A stretch of 64,000 bases of DNA from Pelagicoccus enzymogenes (lineage in GTDB: Bacteria > Verrucomicrobiota > Verrucomicrobiia > Opitutales > Opitutaceae). The stretch is taken from contig NZ_JACYFG010000006.1 of assembly GCF_014803405.1 (NCBI RefSeq), positions 379,501-443,500 of the forward strand, in the 5' to 3' direction. The translations under genes and the position numbers were made by a program. The notes under the pieces were generated by a model. The model worked only from the letters and a program-made list of their open reading frames with translations, ran no database searches and was not told where the DNA came from. Positions within the stretch are counted from its first letter, which is position 1. The number at the start of each line of letters is the position of its first letter. This document shows positions 42,069 to 51,323 of the stretch, one piece after another.

Positions 42069-42162
42069 GTAACGACAAACCTAATACACATCATCGAATT
42101 GTCCACTAAGAAATTCGTTACATTCGTTTTTCAATTGGGCGGACCGTGTCACGCGGACGCAC

Positions 42163-42195
42163 AAAACTCCTTGCTGGCAAAGGGCCGACAAGGAG
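42163..42195 (-). terminator. Terminator after the Ig-like protein gene
   Basis: CTCCTTG/CAAGGAG arms (42167-42173 and 42189-42195) enclose a 15-base loop and are followed by TTTTG in the minus direction. It lies about 95 bases after the stop of the gene at 42290. The rest of the 221-base gap holds a second small hairpin near 42203-42216 and no gene. Confidence 0.55.
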
Positions 42196-42289
42196 CTCGT
42201 CCATGACTGTTTCCAGTCGTTAAAGCAATTCGCATGCCGACGACCGGCAAGCGATAGACTCTGCTCGATATTGCCGCTAGGCGATCCTC

Positions 42290-42754
42290 CTAGTGGAGAC
42301 CGTTCGCAACGTAGGAAGCGTAGTCGACGCCTCCACCGGCGAAGGCATGGCCTTGGATGTCGATGAGCACCACTTGCTCGCGCGGTTCACCTGCCTCCGT
42401 GCTGACCACCACAAACTCGTGGAAGCCGGCGCGCAAAGGCACTCCCTCCAAGCTCGCCTCCTTCGCGTTGAAAACCAATCCCCGCGGCAAGGAACTGACC
42501 TCGCCGTCCGCGTTTTTTCCCACCACGCACTTCTCCACTGCCTGTCCGCTCGCCGCGGGGAGTTCGTAGCGGAAGCGCTCGCCCACTCGGGCAAACACCA
42601 TGACACAACTGCTGTCCCCGGAATCGCTTTCGCTCAAGGCAACCGCGGAGCTCGACTCCCCCTGCCCGGTTGCCTGAGCGAAGTTTACAAGAGAGCCGGC
42701 GGCCAAGAGGACCGCGACAGAAAGGGAGGAGCGATTTTTGGAGAACAATTTCAT
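42290..42754 (-). CDS. Secreted protein with one putative Ig-like domain
   Basis: A 154-residue exported protein. The signal peptide (residues 1-28, MKLFSKNRSSLSVAVLLAAG then ending FAQA) precedes a single domain. GERFRYELPAASGQAVEKCV, SLPRGLVFNAKEASLEGVPL and AGFHEFVVVSTEAGEP match the pattern of putative Ig (He_PIG) domains, L-P-x-G-L-x-F-x...-I-x-G-x-P...-A-G. These are normally repeated in large surface proteins, so a stand-alone copy is unusual. Two Cys (about 48 and 72) may form a disulfide. Function unknown. Confidence 0.72.
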   Translation of the reverse strand: MKLFSKNRSSLSVAVLLAAGSLVNFAQATGQGESSSAVALSESDSGDSSCVMVFARVGERFRYELPAASGQAVEKCVVGKNADGEVSSLPRGLVFNAKEASLEGVPLRAGFHEFVVVSTEAGEPREQVVLIDIQGHAFAGGGVDYASYVANGLH

Positions 42755-42963
42755 CTACGTGACGGGTCAGAGGTTTTCTTTGCGGTGCGATCTTCCGTGC
42801 GGCGAAGCTCGACCTGCGAACGAGTTGCCCTTTTCATCGGCCTTTCCCCAGCAGCTTCAGCAGCGCCGAAACGAAACAGCGCCATTCCTCGATTTTCTGG
42901 AAATACGTGGTCTTCAGACCCTAGACGGATCCTGAGCCCTCGCCCTTTCGCCCTTATTTTCCA

Positions 42964-43449
42964 CTACCCAGCAGGCCCGATTCCACACCCTTCCTGGCCC
43001 TCGAAGCCGTAGTCTTCCAGCATCGCTTCGATGATCTCGGGCAGGGACTGACGATTTTCGGAACTTCCGCCAAACTCCGCGCTGCACTGCACGTAACCCA
43101 CGACGGAACTCGCGCTCGACACCCTTCCGTTGGCCGCTAAGTGGGATTGCACGCATTCGAAAGCCGCCAACCAAGAGGCTAGGTCGAAAGAGGATTCGTC
43201 GACTAGAGCTCGAAGCCGCTGCAAAAATCCGTCGAGGCCGCCGTCCTCTCTCGAAGTGCCCCGCGCGCAAGCGTCCAAGGTACGGGCGTTCTTGAAAGCG
43301 GAGAGCAATTGCAGCAAGGTCCCCTCGGAAGCGCCCGCTGCGAGAGCCTCGGCCACCGCGCGTTCCCAGACGATTTTCTGCGACTGGACAGCGCCACACT
43401 TTTCCGCAACCGCGGCCCGCAAGGTGGGAGAGATCTCGATCTGACTCAT
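42964..43449 (-). CDS. Hypothetical protein after the acidic membrane protein
   Basis: I do not recognise this 161-residue protein. With the ATG at 43449 it begins MSQIEISPTLRAAVAEKCGA and continues helical (VWERAVAEALAAGASEGTLL, then FLQRLRALVDESSFDLASWL). There is no signal peptide or membrane segment. It contains five or six cysteines, one in the tail near EGQEGCGIGPAG. It follows the 1311-residue acidic protein by 78 bases on the same strand and is probably co-transcribed. A competing frame here (42914-43462) is Arg/Gly-rich and does not look coding. Confidence 0.6.
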   Translation of the reverse strand: MSQIEISPTLRAAVAEKCGAVQSQKIVWERAVAEALAAGASEGTLLQLLSAFKNARTLDACARGTSREDGGLDGFLQRLRALVDESSFDLASWLAAFECVQSHLAANGRVSSASSVVGYVQCSAEFGGSSENRQSLPEIIEAMLEDYGFEGQEGCGIGPAG

Positions 43450-43527
43450 GGAATCCCAACATCTGGGAAGGCCCTCCGCAAAGGCGAGCATCAAAAACCT
43501 TGCGGCTGTCCGCTGCAGCGACTTGCC

Positions 43528-46500
43528 CTAGAGGTTTCTGGTGAGGCGGAACGAAAGGTCGCGCGAGTCCCCTTCCAAGCGGAAACCGTCCGCCCGCAAC
43601 CTCATGCGCGAAACGTTGTGGGAATCGAAGAACGGGGTTGCCGCTGTCTCAGAGGTCGGCGCGTCGATAGCGACCGTTTTTAGGCTGAGATAACCTTGCT
43701 CGCGCCCGCTCATGCTCTTTTCGAATTCGAGCGAGCCTACGAAGTGCTTGGAGAGCACTTGCTTTTCCCCCGTCAATTTGACGACCCCTTTTACGAAACT
43801 TCCATCTTCGCGCACCTCGGTGATCACGAGCTGAACGTCGCGCGAAGACGCCGCGTCCTCGCCCACGATGGCCAGCCCGTTGAATAACGCGCCTTCGGCC
43901 AGGGCCATTTTTACGCGGTCTCGCTGCCGCTCGTTCTCTCGCTTGAGGGCAAGCACGCTTTCCTCTTCTCGAGACTTGAGGCGGTCGATTCGAGCTACGT
44001 AGTTCTGGGCCGCCGCAGCGTAGTCCTCATAGACCTTGGCAAACTCGAGGGAGTGGATGTCGTAGGCGTTTTCGCCAAACGCGTGCTTGGGCTCACCTTC
44101 AGGCCACTCGAGGTCGCCCTTGTAGCCACTGACTTTGATGCGGGACAATTCCCAGTCCGCCTCCTTGCTTGCGCGGCTCAGTCCGTAGGTCACCCGCAGA
44201 GGCAGCACCTCTTCCTTCTTCGCTGAAATCTCGTACAAGCGATCCCAAGGCCGTTCCGGAAAGTTGCCGATCTCCTCGGGATAGCGGTCGCGAGCGTAGC
44301 CCAAGGTTTCGAGCAATACGCTTTCGTCGTACCCCTTTTCCTGCTCCAGTCGCGATTCCAGTACCGGACGATAAAGGTTTTCTCGCAACCGAGCTCCCAC
44401 GACCGCGTGCAAGCGAATCTCGTTTTCCGACAAGCGACGGACCTCGCTGTCTACCCATTGCATCCGGTATAGTCCCTTCTCGTCGAACTTGCTCAGGGCG
44501 TGCGTGCCGATCTCTTGAATTTCCTGCAGGAGAGCCGAACCATCGATATCGCGGCCTTCGTAGTACTCGACTATCTGCTGCTTCCAGATCGCCAAAACGC
44601 TCGCGAGGCCAACCAGCACCAAGCCCGCTGCAACTGCCATGGAATGAGTCAACCGCCAAAGCAAACTTGGCTTGGGCATCTCTAAGACTGTTGCAGCGAC
44701 TTCCTTTTCGGCAGGCTCGCCTTCGGTCGTTTCCTCTCCGCTGATCGCGTCCTCGCTGTCCAGGCCCTCGCCCTCCTCGTCGATGTCCAGTTCAGCAAAA
44801 CCTTCGGTAAAGTCATCGAGGGAGATTTCGTTGGCGAACGGGTCTTCGATCACCTCGTCGTCAGCCGAGTCGTCTGCCTCTGGCTCCGCTTCCAACACCT
44901 CTTCGGGTACCGGAGCCTGCAGATCCTCATCAGGCGGTTCCTCGTCTAGAATTTCAACCGGAGCGGGCGGCGGTGGCGGCAGATCTCCTCCTCGGTCGGC
45001 AACATTTCCCGGAGCGGGAACGTCTTCCTCGTCGTCATCGTCGATAACTGCGACCGCTTCCCCGTCCGCAGTCATAAGAGACTCCGGATCGGGCAAAGCC
45101 ACGACCTCTTCATCTTCGTCGTCCGCTCCATCGGACAATTCCGATTTGGCCGCCTCCTCAGCCATCGCGTCCGCGATGACTTGGTCGGGTGAAGGAAGGG
45201 CGACGACTTCTTCGTCGTCCTCTTCTTCAATTGCGTCCAGCAGGTCGCTGGCATCTTCGGCTGGCTTCTTGGAATCGCCATTGAGCAGGTTACCAGCTCG
45301 CATCAGAAGCTCCTCGGCAGACGGCGCCGCCTTGACGGGCTTTTCGTCATCCGCCGACTGCTCTTCCGCTGCATGAGCCTCTTCCTCGTCGTCGCCAACT
45401 TCTACAAGGCCCGGAACTTCCGGAACTGGAAGCTCCACGATCTCCTCGTCGTCATCGTCGAGAACATCCAAGCTCGGCGCCGCTTCCTCGGATTCAACCA
45501 AATCCTCTGAGCCCGGGTCGGCTTCGCCAGCCGACTCGATCAAACTGCTTATATCTTCTTCCTCGAGATCCTCGTCTACTTCGACGAGTCCTGGCGCTTC
45601 GGCAGCGGCAGCCACTTCCTCTGTATCTTCCGGAGCGGCGTCGCTGGTGTCATCTCCCATCAGATCCTCTGGCGATGGAAGCTCCACGAGCTCATCTTCC
45701 TCTTCCGGCAGCGATTCACTCTCGGCAGCCGCTTCAACCGAGCCCTCCTGATCTTCATCTTCTTCGACAACCGAAGCGATGAGGTCGGAAATATCTTCTT
45801 CCTCTAAGTCTTCATCCAAGGTCTCAACCTCTGGGGCGACAGCTTTCTCAACGAGGCCCTCTTCCGTTTGGGCCGGTTCGTCTTCGAGGGCCTGAGAGGC
45901 CTCGTCTACGGCTTCCTCTTCCAACTGCCTGTCTTCCGAAACCTCTTCCTCGTCGATAGCATCCAAAAGCGCCGAGAGGTCTTCCTCCTCTTCGATCTCT
46001 TCTGGCAAAGCGGCCGTTTCCGCCAAGGGTTCCGCATCCTCTTCTGGCGCAGTTTCCTCCTCCGACTCCGGCTCCTCTAAAGCGCTGGCCAATTCGGGTT
46101 CTTCCGCTTCGACCTCAGAGGCTTCCGCACTGGCCTCTGGCAATTCCGTCGGCTCCAAGCTTTCTCGAGATTCTGCCAACGAATCGTCGGCCGTTTCCGT
46201 CTCAAGCGATTCTGCAACGGGCTCTTCCAACTCCGATTCGGACGGCTCCGGTTCCGACTCGAGTTCCTCCGCTGCAGGATCAGCTCCTAGGTCGTTCGCG
46301 TCAAAAAGCACGTGCTCGTGTCCCTCCACGCCGGAGGGTCCCTCTTCTAGCCCCAAATCTTCAAGAACTTCGGCCTCCTCAGGCAAGGAATCCGCAGTCG
46401 CCTCGACTGGAGGCGTTTCCGTCTCGAGCGCTTCGCCACGAGGCTCCTCCGAAGGCGACTCCGGATTCACAATCGGGGCGGCATCGGGAGCAGCAGCAAC

Positions 46501-47463
46501 AGGAGGAGTTGGCGGGCTCTTGGCTACCTCTTTGGGAGCTTCTGCAGTCACAGGCGAAGCGGGAGCGGGAGCATTGGGAGAAACGCTCTGGGACTCCTTC
46601 GCAGGGGAAGGGTCAGCCGGGATTTCAAAATCTGGGGGAACGCGAGTGGGGCGCTCAGGCGCTTTTTCGGTTGGGGCAGTCGCGACGCTCGCAGCCGGCT
46701 CAGCCGCTGTCGGCTTCACTTCTTGCGGGGCGGGCGACTCGTCGATTTCAGCAACCTGCGGAGCCGGTTCCTCGGAGCGGGACGGCTCCGGATCGTCGGG
46801 AATTTCGTAATCGACTGAAGGACTTGGAAAAGCTGGGGACTCGTCGAAAGCTTCTTCCTCTTCCGCGTTTGGATCGACCGAATTGCGGAGCGAGTCATCC
46901 GGGTCATCCATTTTGAAGAGGCCATCGGATCCGGAGGAGACCTGACTCTGTCCTTCCTCATCGAGGTCTACGAAACCACCCGCCTCATAGTCCTCCACTT
47001 CCTCCATTAGGTCATCGATCACGTCATCGAGCCCCATGCCTCCCAGTTCGGAGTCGATTTCTGCAAATACGTCAGCCCCTAAGTCATCATCGCCAAGGAC
47101 GCGACTCGGCTTCGGCTCCGGCTTCTTCTCAATCTTCTCAACTGGTCGCACCTTTGCAGCGGCAGCGGATTCTGCGGTCTGAGACGTGGAAGCGCTGCCA
47201 GTTTCCTGCGAGGGAATCGGCCCATCCGCACTCGGCAAGTCATCGATTTCAAAGACGTCCAACTCGCGATCCGACTCGTCGAAATCTGCTCTAGGATCAG
47301 AGTTAACCGTTTGGTCTTCAGAAACTTGATTCTTCTCAACAGAAGAAGGAGCTGCTTCCCCCTTGGACGCACCAGTCCCTTCCTTGGAAGCAGCGCTTTC
47401 TTCGCGCTCCACTTCCAAGTCCGATATGTCGAACTCGAAGTCTGGAGAATCCGATTGAGTCAT
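43528..47463 (-). CDS. Giant acidic membrane-anchored protein with repeated short motifs
   Basis: Family not recognised. Of 1311 residues, the first 930 or so are a very acidic, low-complexity region rich in Glu, Asp, Ala, Pro and Ser. One membrane helix follows (SMAVAAGLVLVGLASVLAIW, about 940-960), then a 350-residue C-terminal domain with normal composition, including YRMQWVDSEVRRLSENEIRL and LSKHFVGSLEFEKSMSGREQ. Inside the acidic part two motifs recur. One is EED(I/L)SxL(I/L), near residues 499, 557, 638 and 741; the other is V(E/A)LPxPE/D, near 598, 680, 758 and 796. The likely topology is a cytoplasmic acidic arm and an extracytoplasmic C-terminal domain. Confidence 0.75.
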   Translation of the reverse strand: MTQSDSPDFEFDISDLEVEREESAASKEGTGASKGEAAPSSVEKNQVSEDQTVNSDPRADFDESDRELDVFEIDDLPSADGPIPSQETGSASTSQTAESAAAAKVRPVEKIEKKPEPKPSRVLGDDDLGADVFAEIDSELGGMGLDDVIDDLMEEVEDYEAGGFVDLDEEGQSQVSSGSDGLFKMDDPDDSLRNSVDPNAEEEEAFDESPAFPSPSVDYEIPDDPEPSRSEEPAPQVAEIDESPAPQEVKPTAAEPAASVATAPTEKAPERPTRVPPDFEIPADPSPAKESQSVSPNAPAPASPVTAEAPKEVAKSPPTPPVAAAPDAAPIVNPESPSEEPRGEALETETPPVEATADSLPEEAEVLEDLGLEEGPSGVEGHEHVLFDANDLGADPAAEELESEPEPSESELEEPVAESLETETADDSLAESRESLEPTELPEASAEASEVEAEEPELASALEEPESEEETAPEEDAEPLAETAALPEEIEEEEDLSALLDAIDEEEVSEDRQLEEEAVDEASQALEDEPAQTEEGLVEKAVAPEVETLDEDLEEEDISDLIASVVEEDEDQEGSVEAAAESESLPEEEDELVELPSPEDLMGDDTSDAAPEDTEEVAAAAEAPGLVEVDEDLEEEDISSLIESAGEADPGSEDLVESEEAAPSLDVLDDDDEEIVELPVPEVPGLVEVGDDEEEAHAAEEQSADDEKPVKAAPSAEELLMRAGNLLNGDSKKPAEDASDLLDAIEEEDDEEVVALPSPDQVIADAMAEEAAKSELSDGADDEDEEVVALPDPESLMTADGEAVAVIDDDDEEDVPAPGNVADRGGDLPPPPPAPVEILDEEPPDEDLQAPVPEEVLEAEPEADDSADDEVIEDPFANEISLDDFTEGFAELDIDEEGEGLDSEDAISGEETTEGEPAEKEVAATVLEMPKPSLLWRLTHSMAVAAGLVLVGLASVLAIWKQQIVEYYEGRDIDGSALLQEIQEIGTHALSKFDEKGLYRMQWVDSEVRRLSENEIRLHAVVGARLRENLYRPVLESRLEQEKGYDESVLLETLGYARDRYPEEIGNFPERPWDRLYEISAKKEEVLPLRVTYGLSRASKEADWELSRIKVSGYKGDLEWPEGEPKHAFGENAYDIHSLEFAKVYEDYAAAAQNYVARIDRLKSREEESVLALKRENERQRDRVKMALAEGALFNGLAIVGEDAASSRDVQLVITEVREDGSFVKGVVKLTGEKQVLSKHFVGSLEFEKSMSGREQGYLSLKTVAIDAPTSETAATPFFDSHNVSRMRLRADGFRLEGDSRDLSFRLTRNL

Positions 47464-47594
47464 TTAATTTTTTCCCGGAAAAAGCGGTCAGAAAAGAAGT
47501 GGGGACCGCATAATCCCTTATCGGCGGCAAACCGACCTTGTTTAAGGCCAATCTCTCGTGCCTCGACTGGAAACATCCCTTCTTCCCCCTCCAC

Positions 47595-47795
47595 ATGAGC
47601 GACTTACAGATCCAGGATCTTCAGATAAAACAAACCTTCCTCGAACGGCACGTCGAAGAGCAAGACCGCGTCATCTACGCGATGCAGTCCGAGCTGGCAA
47701 AGCTGCGCAAAGAGATCGAGACCCTTAAGGAGCAAGCCTCCGCAAACTCCGACGACAGCGACATGCCCGCCAACGAAAAGCCCCCGCACTACTAG
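47595..47795 (+). CDS. slyX: SlyX family protein
   Basis: A 66-residue coiled-coil protein of unknown biochemical role. From the ATG at 47595 it reads MSDLQIQDLQIKQTFLERHV, then EEQDRVIYAMQSELAKLRKE, and ends EKPPHY; the closing PPHY and the helical heptads are the SlyX hallmark. A longer reading from 47538 adds a stretch that does not fit the family. It is divergent from the acidic protein gene and 29 bases before a glycosyltransferase. Confidence 0.88.
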   Translation: MSDLQIQDLQIKQTFLERHVEEQDRVIYAMQSELAKLRKEIETLKEQASANSDDSDMPANEKPPHY

Positions 47796-47824
47796 ACCCG
47801 CAGCCAAATCGCACGCCCTTCACG

Positions 47825-50416
47825 ATGGAAGTCTCCTTCGTCGTTTCCGCACCTTCCGCCAAATCGGACTTGGCTGACTTTCTGTCCTCACTCACTTCTT
47901 CCCTTCCTCCGCTGAAGCACGAGATTATACTCTCGGCTCCCGCTGCGGAGGCCAAACAGCTGCTCGAGCTGAAAACCATTCCCTGTCTCCAGCTTGTCGA
48001 CAGCGGAGCCGAAACAAGCACGGCCGCCCTGAGCAACCGCGGCGCCTTGCAAGCGAGAGGAGCGACGCTCGTCTTCGTAGATTCGCAAACGCGATTCTCG
48101 AAGGGCTGGCTCCAACCCCTCCTCGGCGCTCTCGAAGCCGATCCCGAACTCGGCGTCCTTGGATCTCGAAGCCGCAGCCTGCCGGGGGAAACGGAACTGA
48201 ACACTGGCTTCGCCCCTAGCCTTTCCAGCCAACTCCATCCTAGGCCAGCGAGAGCATCCTCTCGCAAACCCCTGCAACATTTCCCCCTCGTCGACTCACC
48301 ATGCCTCGCGATTCCGCGGGCGATCTGGCAAGAGCTTGGCAGCTTCGACGAAGCCTACACGCAAGGCCACGAGGCCTTCGACCTCTGCCTCCGCCTGCTT
48401 GATGCAGGCAAGCGAAACGGGGTCGCAACCCGCAGCATCGTTCAATCGACCCGTCCGAAAGTCTCCGATTCGCGCTCCGTCGAGCAGGCGCTCGACCGAC
48501 GCTACTTCCAACGTCGCTGGAAAGCAGCCCTGCAAAGCCTCGCAGCCAAGGAATGGCCGCGCCACTATTTGCTTGGCCTCTTCTCCCAGCGAAGCACCTT
48601 CGACTCGAAACTGGCCGTGGAAGCCCTTCTCCGCTGGTCTCGCATCCTTACCAATGAAGCGCCCTCTGCCAAGCGCGCAGCCCAGTCCATTTGCTTCGCC
48701 AACGAAATCCGTTGGGCAAAAACCATCGACAACCACATGCCCTCCACCCTCCGCAGAGAGCTTTGCAAGAAACACGGCAATTGGCTCACTGAACGAATCT
48801 CCTCGTCCGGCCTCTTCCAATCGCAAGGAAAACGCAGCGGAGTATGGATCAAGGAAGAGGCCAAGCTCTCACTGCCACGCGGACTCGCCGCCGCCCAGCT
48901 CACTCTAAGCGGCGAGATCCACCCCGCCGCCGACCGCGAAAGCCGAGGCGAACTGGGCTTGCGAATCCGTATCAACGGAAGCGAGGCTCAAACCTTTTTC
49001 CCGCTGACGGAAGGTCCTTTCTCGCTCCGGCTCGATGCTCCCGCCTTCGATCCCGCCCAGCCAAGCCTCATCGAGCTGCAGCTCATGGGAGCCGGCCGAG
49101 CCAACGCATACGCCTACCTCGGACGCAAGCTTGAGCACGTCGCCCTCGTACCTCCCGCCTGGCGGAAGCGCCTGCAAGCCTACCGGCCCCAAAAACTCAA
49201 CCAGCGGCTCTGCATTCACGGACTCCATCTGGACGAAGAGCAACTGCTCGACTTCGCCTCCAATCCGAGTTCTCCGCAATGCTTCGATTTCATCCGCAAC
49301 AATAGCGACTTGGGCATCAACCTCGTGGGCTGGCACACTGCAGAACTCGGGGTCGGCGAATCCGCCCGCGTCGCGGCCAAAGCCTTGCAAGCCAGCCAGA
49401 TCGCCCACGCCTTGGTCCCACTCAAAGCAACCTGCCTCGCCCGCAAGGGCGACCAGTCTCTCGCTCCCCTCCTGCAGGACGACAACCCCTACCCCATCAA
49501 CATTTTCCACATCGACGCGCCCCAGTCCAAGGACATCGATCCCAGCCACGGCAAAGCCTTCCGACAGGGAAAATACAACATCGCCTACTGGGCATGGGAG
49601 CTGCCGGAATTTCCCGACGCGTGGATCGAGAACTTCCAATACTTCGACGAGATCTGGACCCCCTCGAACTTCGTCCGCGATGCGATCTCCGCCAAGTCCC
49701 CACTCCCCGTAGTGACCATTCCCCACTGCATCGACTTTGAAATTCCCGAAGGCGACCAACGATCCCGCTTCGGCCTTCCCGTCGACAAGTACCTCTTCTG
49801 CTTCGCCTACGACCTCAACAGCTACCAAAGCCGAAAAAACCCGCAGGCCATCATCGACGCCTATCGCTCCGCCTTCCTTTCCAGCGACCGGAAAAACGAC
49901 GTCGGGCTCGTCATCAAAACCCAATCCCGCGAACGCAACCCAGAGGAGTTCGCCAAGCTTCGCGACGCCATCGAAGGACTGCCCGATTGCCACCTCATCG
50001 ACCAGACCCTTCCTCGAGAAGCCGTCTACGGCTTGATGCAAGCCTGCGACAGCTACGTTTCCTTACACCGTTCCGAGGGCTTCGGCCTGACCGTGGCCGA
50101 AAGCATGTTTCTAGGAAAGCCGGTGATTTCCACCAACTGGTCCGCCACCAGCGAGTTCCTAGACGCCCAAAACGGTTGCCCGGTCGACTACCAACTCGTC
50201 GAATTGCAGGAGACCTTCGGTCCCTACGCCAAAGGCCAACACTGGGCCGAGGCCTCCGTCGAACACGCCGCCAACTACATGCGGCGATTGGTCAACGACT
50301 CCGGCTACGCGCAATCCATCGGCCAAGCTGCTGCCCGCAGCATCCGCGCACGCTTCAGCCCGACACGCGTGGCCAAACTCTACGAAGCCCGCCTCAAAGC
50401 CATGTGCACCTGGTAG
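47825..50416 (+). CDS. Large two-domain glycosyltransferase (GT2-like + GT4)
   Basis: Probable polysaccharide-building enzyme of 863 residues. The N-terminal part (about 1-210) has a degenerate GT2 shape: EVSFVVSAPSAKSDLADFLS, then RGATLVFVDSQTRFSKGWLQ and GSFDEAYTQGHEAFDLCLRL. A middle section (about 310-470) looks like a beta-sandwich. The C-terminal GT4 domain starts at INLVGWHTAELGVGESARVA and includes RSEGFGLTVAESMFLGKPVI with STNWSATSEFL, the E-x(7)-E nucleotide-sugar motif. The acceptor and donor sugars are unknown. It opens the glycosyltransferase cluster. Confidence 0.85.
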   Translation: MEVSFVVSAPSAKSDLADFLSSLTSSLPPLKHEIILSAPAAEAKQLLELKTIPCLQLVDSGAETSTAALSNRGALQARGATLVFVDSQTRFSKGWLQPLLGALEADPELGVLGSRSRSLPGETELNTGFAPSLSSQLHPRPARASSRKPLQHFPLVDSPCLAIPRAIWQELGSFDEAYTQGHEAFDLCLRLLDAGKRNGVATRSIVQSTRPKVSDSRSVEQALDRRYFQRRWKAALQSLAAKEWPRHYLLGLFSQRSTFDSKLAVEALLRWSRILTNEAPSAKRAAQSICFANEIRWAKTIDNHMPSTLRRELCKKHGNWLTERISSSGLFQSQGKRSGVWIKEEAKLSLPRGLAAAQLTLSGEIHPAADRESRGELGLRIRINGSEAQTFFPLTEGPFSLRLDAPAFDPAQPSLIELQLMGAGRANAYAYLGRKLEHVALVPPAWRKRLQAYRPQKLNQRLCIHGLHLDEEQLLDFASNPSSPQCFDFIRNNSDLGINLVGWHTAELGVGESARVAAKALQASQIAHALVPLKATCLARKGDQSLAPLLQDDNPYPINIFHIDAPQSKDIDPSHGKAFRQGKYNIAYWAWELPEFPDAWIENFQYFDEIWTPSNFVRDAISAKSPLPVVTIPHCIDFEIPEGDQRSRFGLPVDKYLFCFAYDLNSYQSRKNPQAIIDAYRSAFLSSDRKNDVGLVIKTQSRERNPEEFAKLRDAIEGLPDCHLIDQTLPREAVYGLMQACDSYVSLHRSEGFGLTVAESMFLGKPVISTNWSATSEFLDAQNGCPVDYQLVELQETFGPYAKGQHWAEASVEHAANYMRRLVNDSGYAQSIGQAAARSIRARFSPTRVAKLYEARLKAMCTW

Positions 50417-50426
50417 ACGCTCTCTG

Positions 50427-51125
50427 CTAAATGTAGAGCAAGCCGTACTTCGTGATGACGTACAGCGCCCGAAAGCCATCGATAGGGCCAATCTTCTTGC
50501 CCTCGTCAAACTCGCGACGGTTGTAGGCGATGGGAATCTCTTCCACTCGCAGGCCATGGTCGGCAGCCTTCGCGGTGATCTCCGGCTCGATCCCGAAACG
50601 GTTCTCCTCCATCTCGATGCTCTTCATGAAAGAGAGCGGAAGCAGCTTGTAGCAGGTCTCCATGTCCGTCAGGCGGAAGCCCGTGAACAAATTCGAAAAT
50701 TCAGTCAGCCCACGGTTCACCGCCCGGTGCCAGAGCGGACAAATTTCCTTCGTCTTCGGATGCAGGAATCGAGAGCCATAAACCGCATCCGCCTTGCCCG
50801 ACTGAACGATTTCCAGCATCGCGCCCAACTCGCCCGGATCGTACTCGAGGTCCGCATCCTGGAAGACCACGAACTCGCCCGTAGCCACCCCGATGCCAGA
50901 GCGCAGCGCGGCACCCTTTCCCTGATTGACCTCGTGCAGCACAATCTTGTCGATCAATCCAGAAAGCTCCTCCTGCAACACCGTCCGAGTCCCGTCGCTC
51001 GAGCAATCGTCCACCACGATCAACTCAGCGCCCGCCGGCCCCCTTTCACGAACGGAACGCACAACGTCGGAAACCGTTGAGAATTCGTTGTATACGGGAA
51101 TGATAATCGAGAGCGCAGCAGACAT
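50427..51125 (-). CDS. GT2 glycosyltransferase, DPM1/polyprenyl-phosphate type
   Basis: A 232-residue cytoplasmic GT-A enzyme. It starts LSIIIPVYNEFSTVSDVVRS and continues AELIVVDDCSSDGTRTVLQE, with NQGKGAALRSGIGVATGEFV and the DxD region FQDADLEYDPGELGAMLEIV near 93-112. YGSRFLHPK follows. The absence of C-terminal membrane helices and the short length match dolichol/undecaprenyl-phosphate mannosyl- or glucosyltransferases. It is convergent with the upstream large enzyme (10 bases between stops). Donor unknown. Confidence 0.9.
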   Translation of the reverse strand: MSAALSIIIPVYNEFSTVSDVVRSVRERGPAGAELIVVDDCSSDGTRTVLQEELSGLIDKIVLHEVNQGKGAALRSGIGVATGEFVVFQDADLEYDPGELGAMLEIVQSGKADAVYGSRFLHPKTKEICPLWHRAVNRGLTEFSNLFTGFRLTDMETCYKLLPLSFMKSIEMEENRFGIEPEITAKAADHGLRVEEIPIAYNRREFDEGKKIGPIDGFRALYVITKYGLLYI

Positions 51126-51323
51126 TGGGCAAAAGCGAAAGCCGACTATGGAGGGGATACTTTACCGATTGTCCAACTGTTTCAGCCCCGGCGCGCGCGA
51201 TTGACACCCAGCAAACAAACGGGCTTCTGCCAACCGTTCCAGCAACGCAACGCCCTTCGCGCCAGCCACAGCCGACTTTTTGCTTGTGCACACTGAGGCT
51301 TCTCCCTCAATCCCAAGAACTCC

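Noticed and set aside
42914-43462. Minus-strand frame of 182 codons
   Set aside because: It is Arg/Gly-rich and overlaps a frame with balanced composition and helical patterns, which I chose.
45868-46080. Plus-strand frame opposite the acidic protein
   Set aside because: Frames rich in Leu, Phe and Arg here are simply the complement of Glu/Asp codons.
48905-50041. Minus-strand frame of 378 codons
   Set aside because: It lies wholly opposite the large glycosyltransferase whose GT4 motifs are clear; it shows no recognisable domain.
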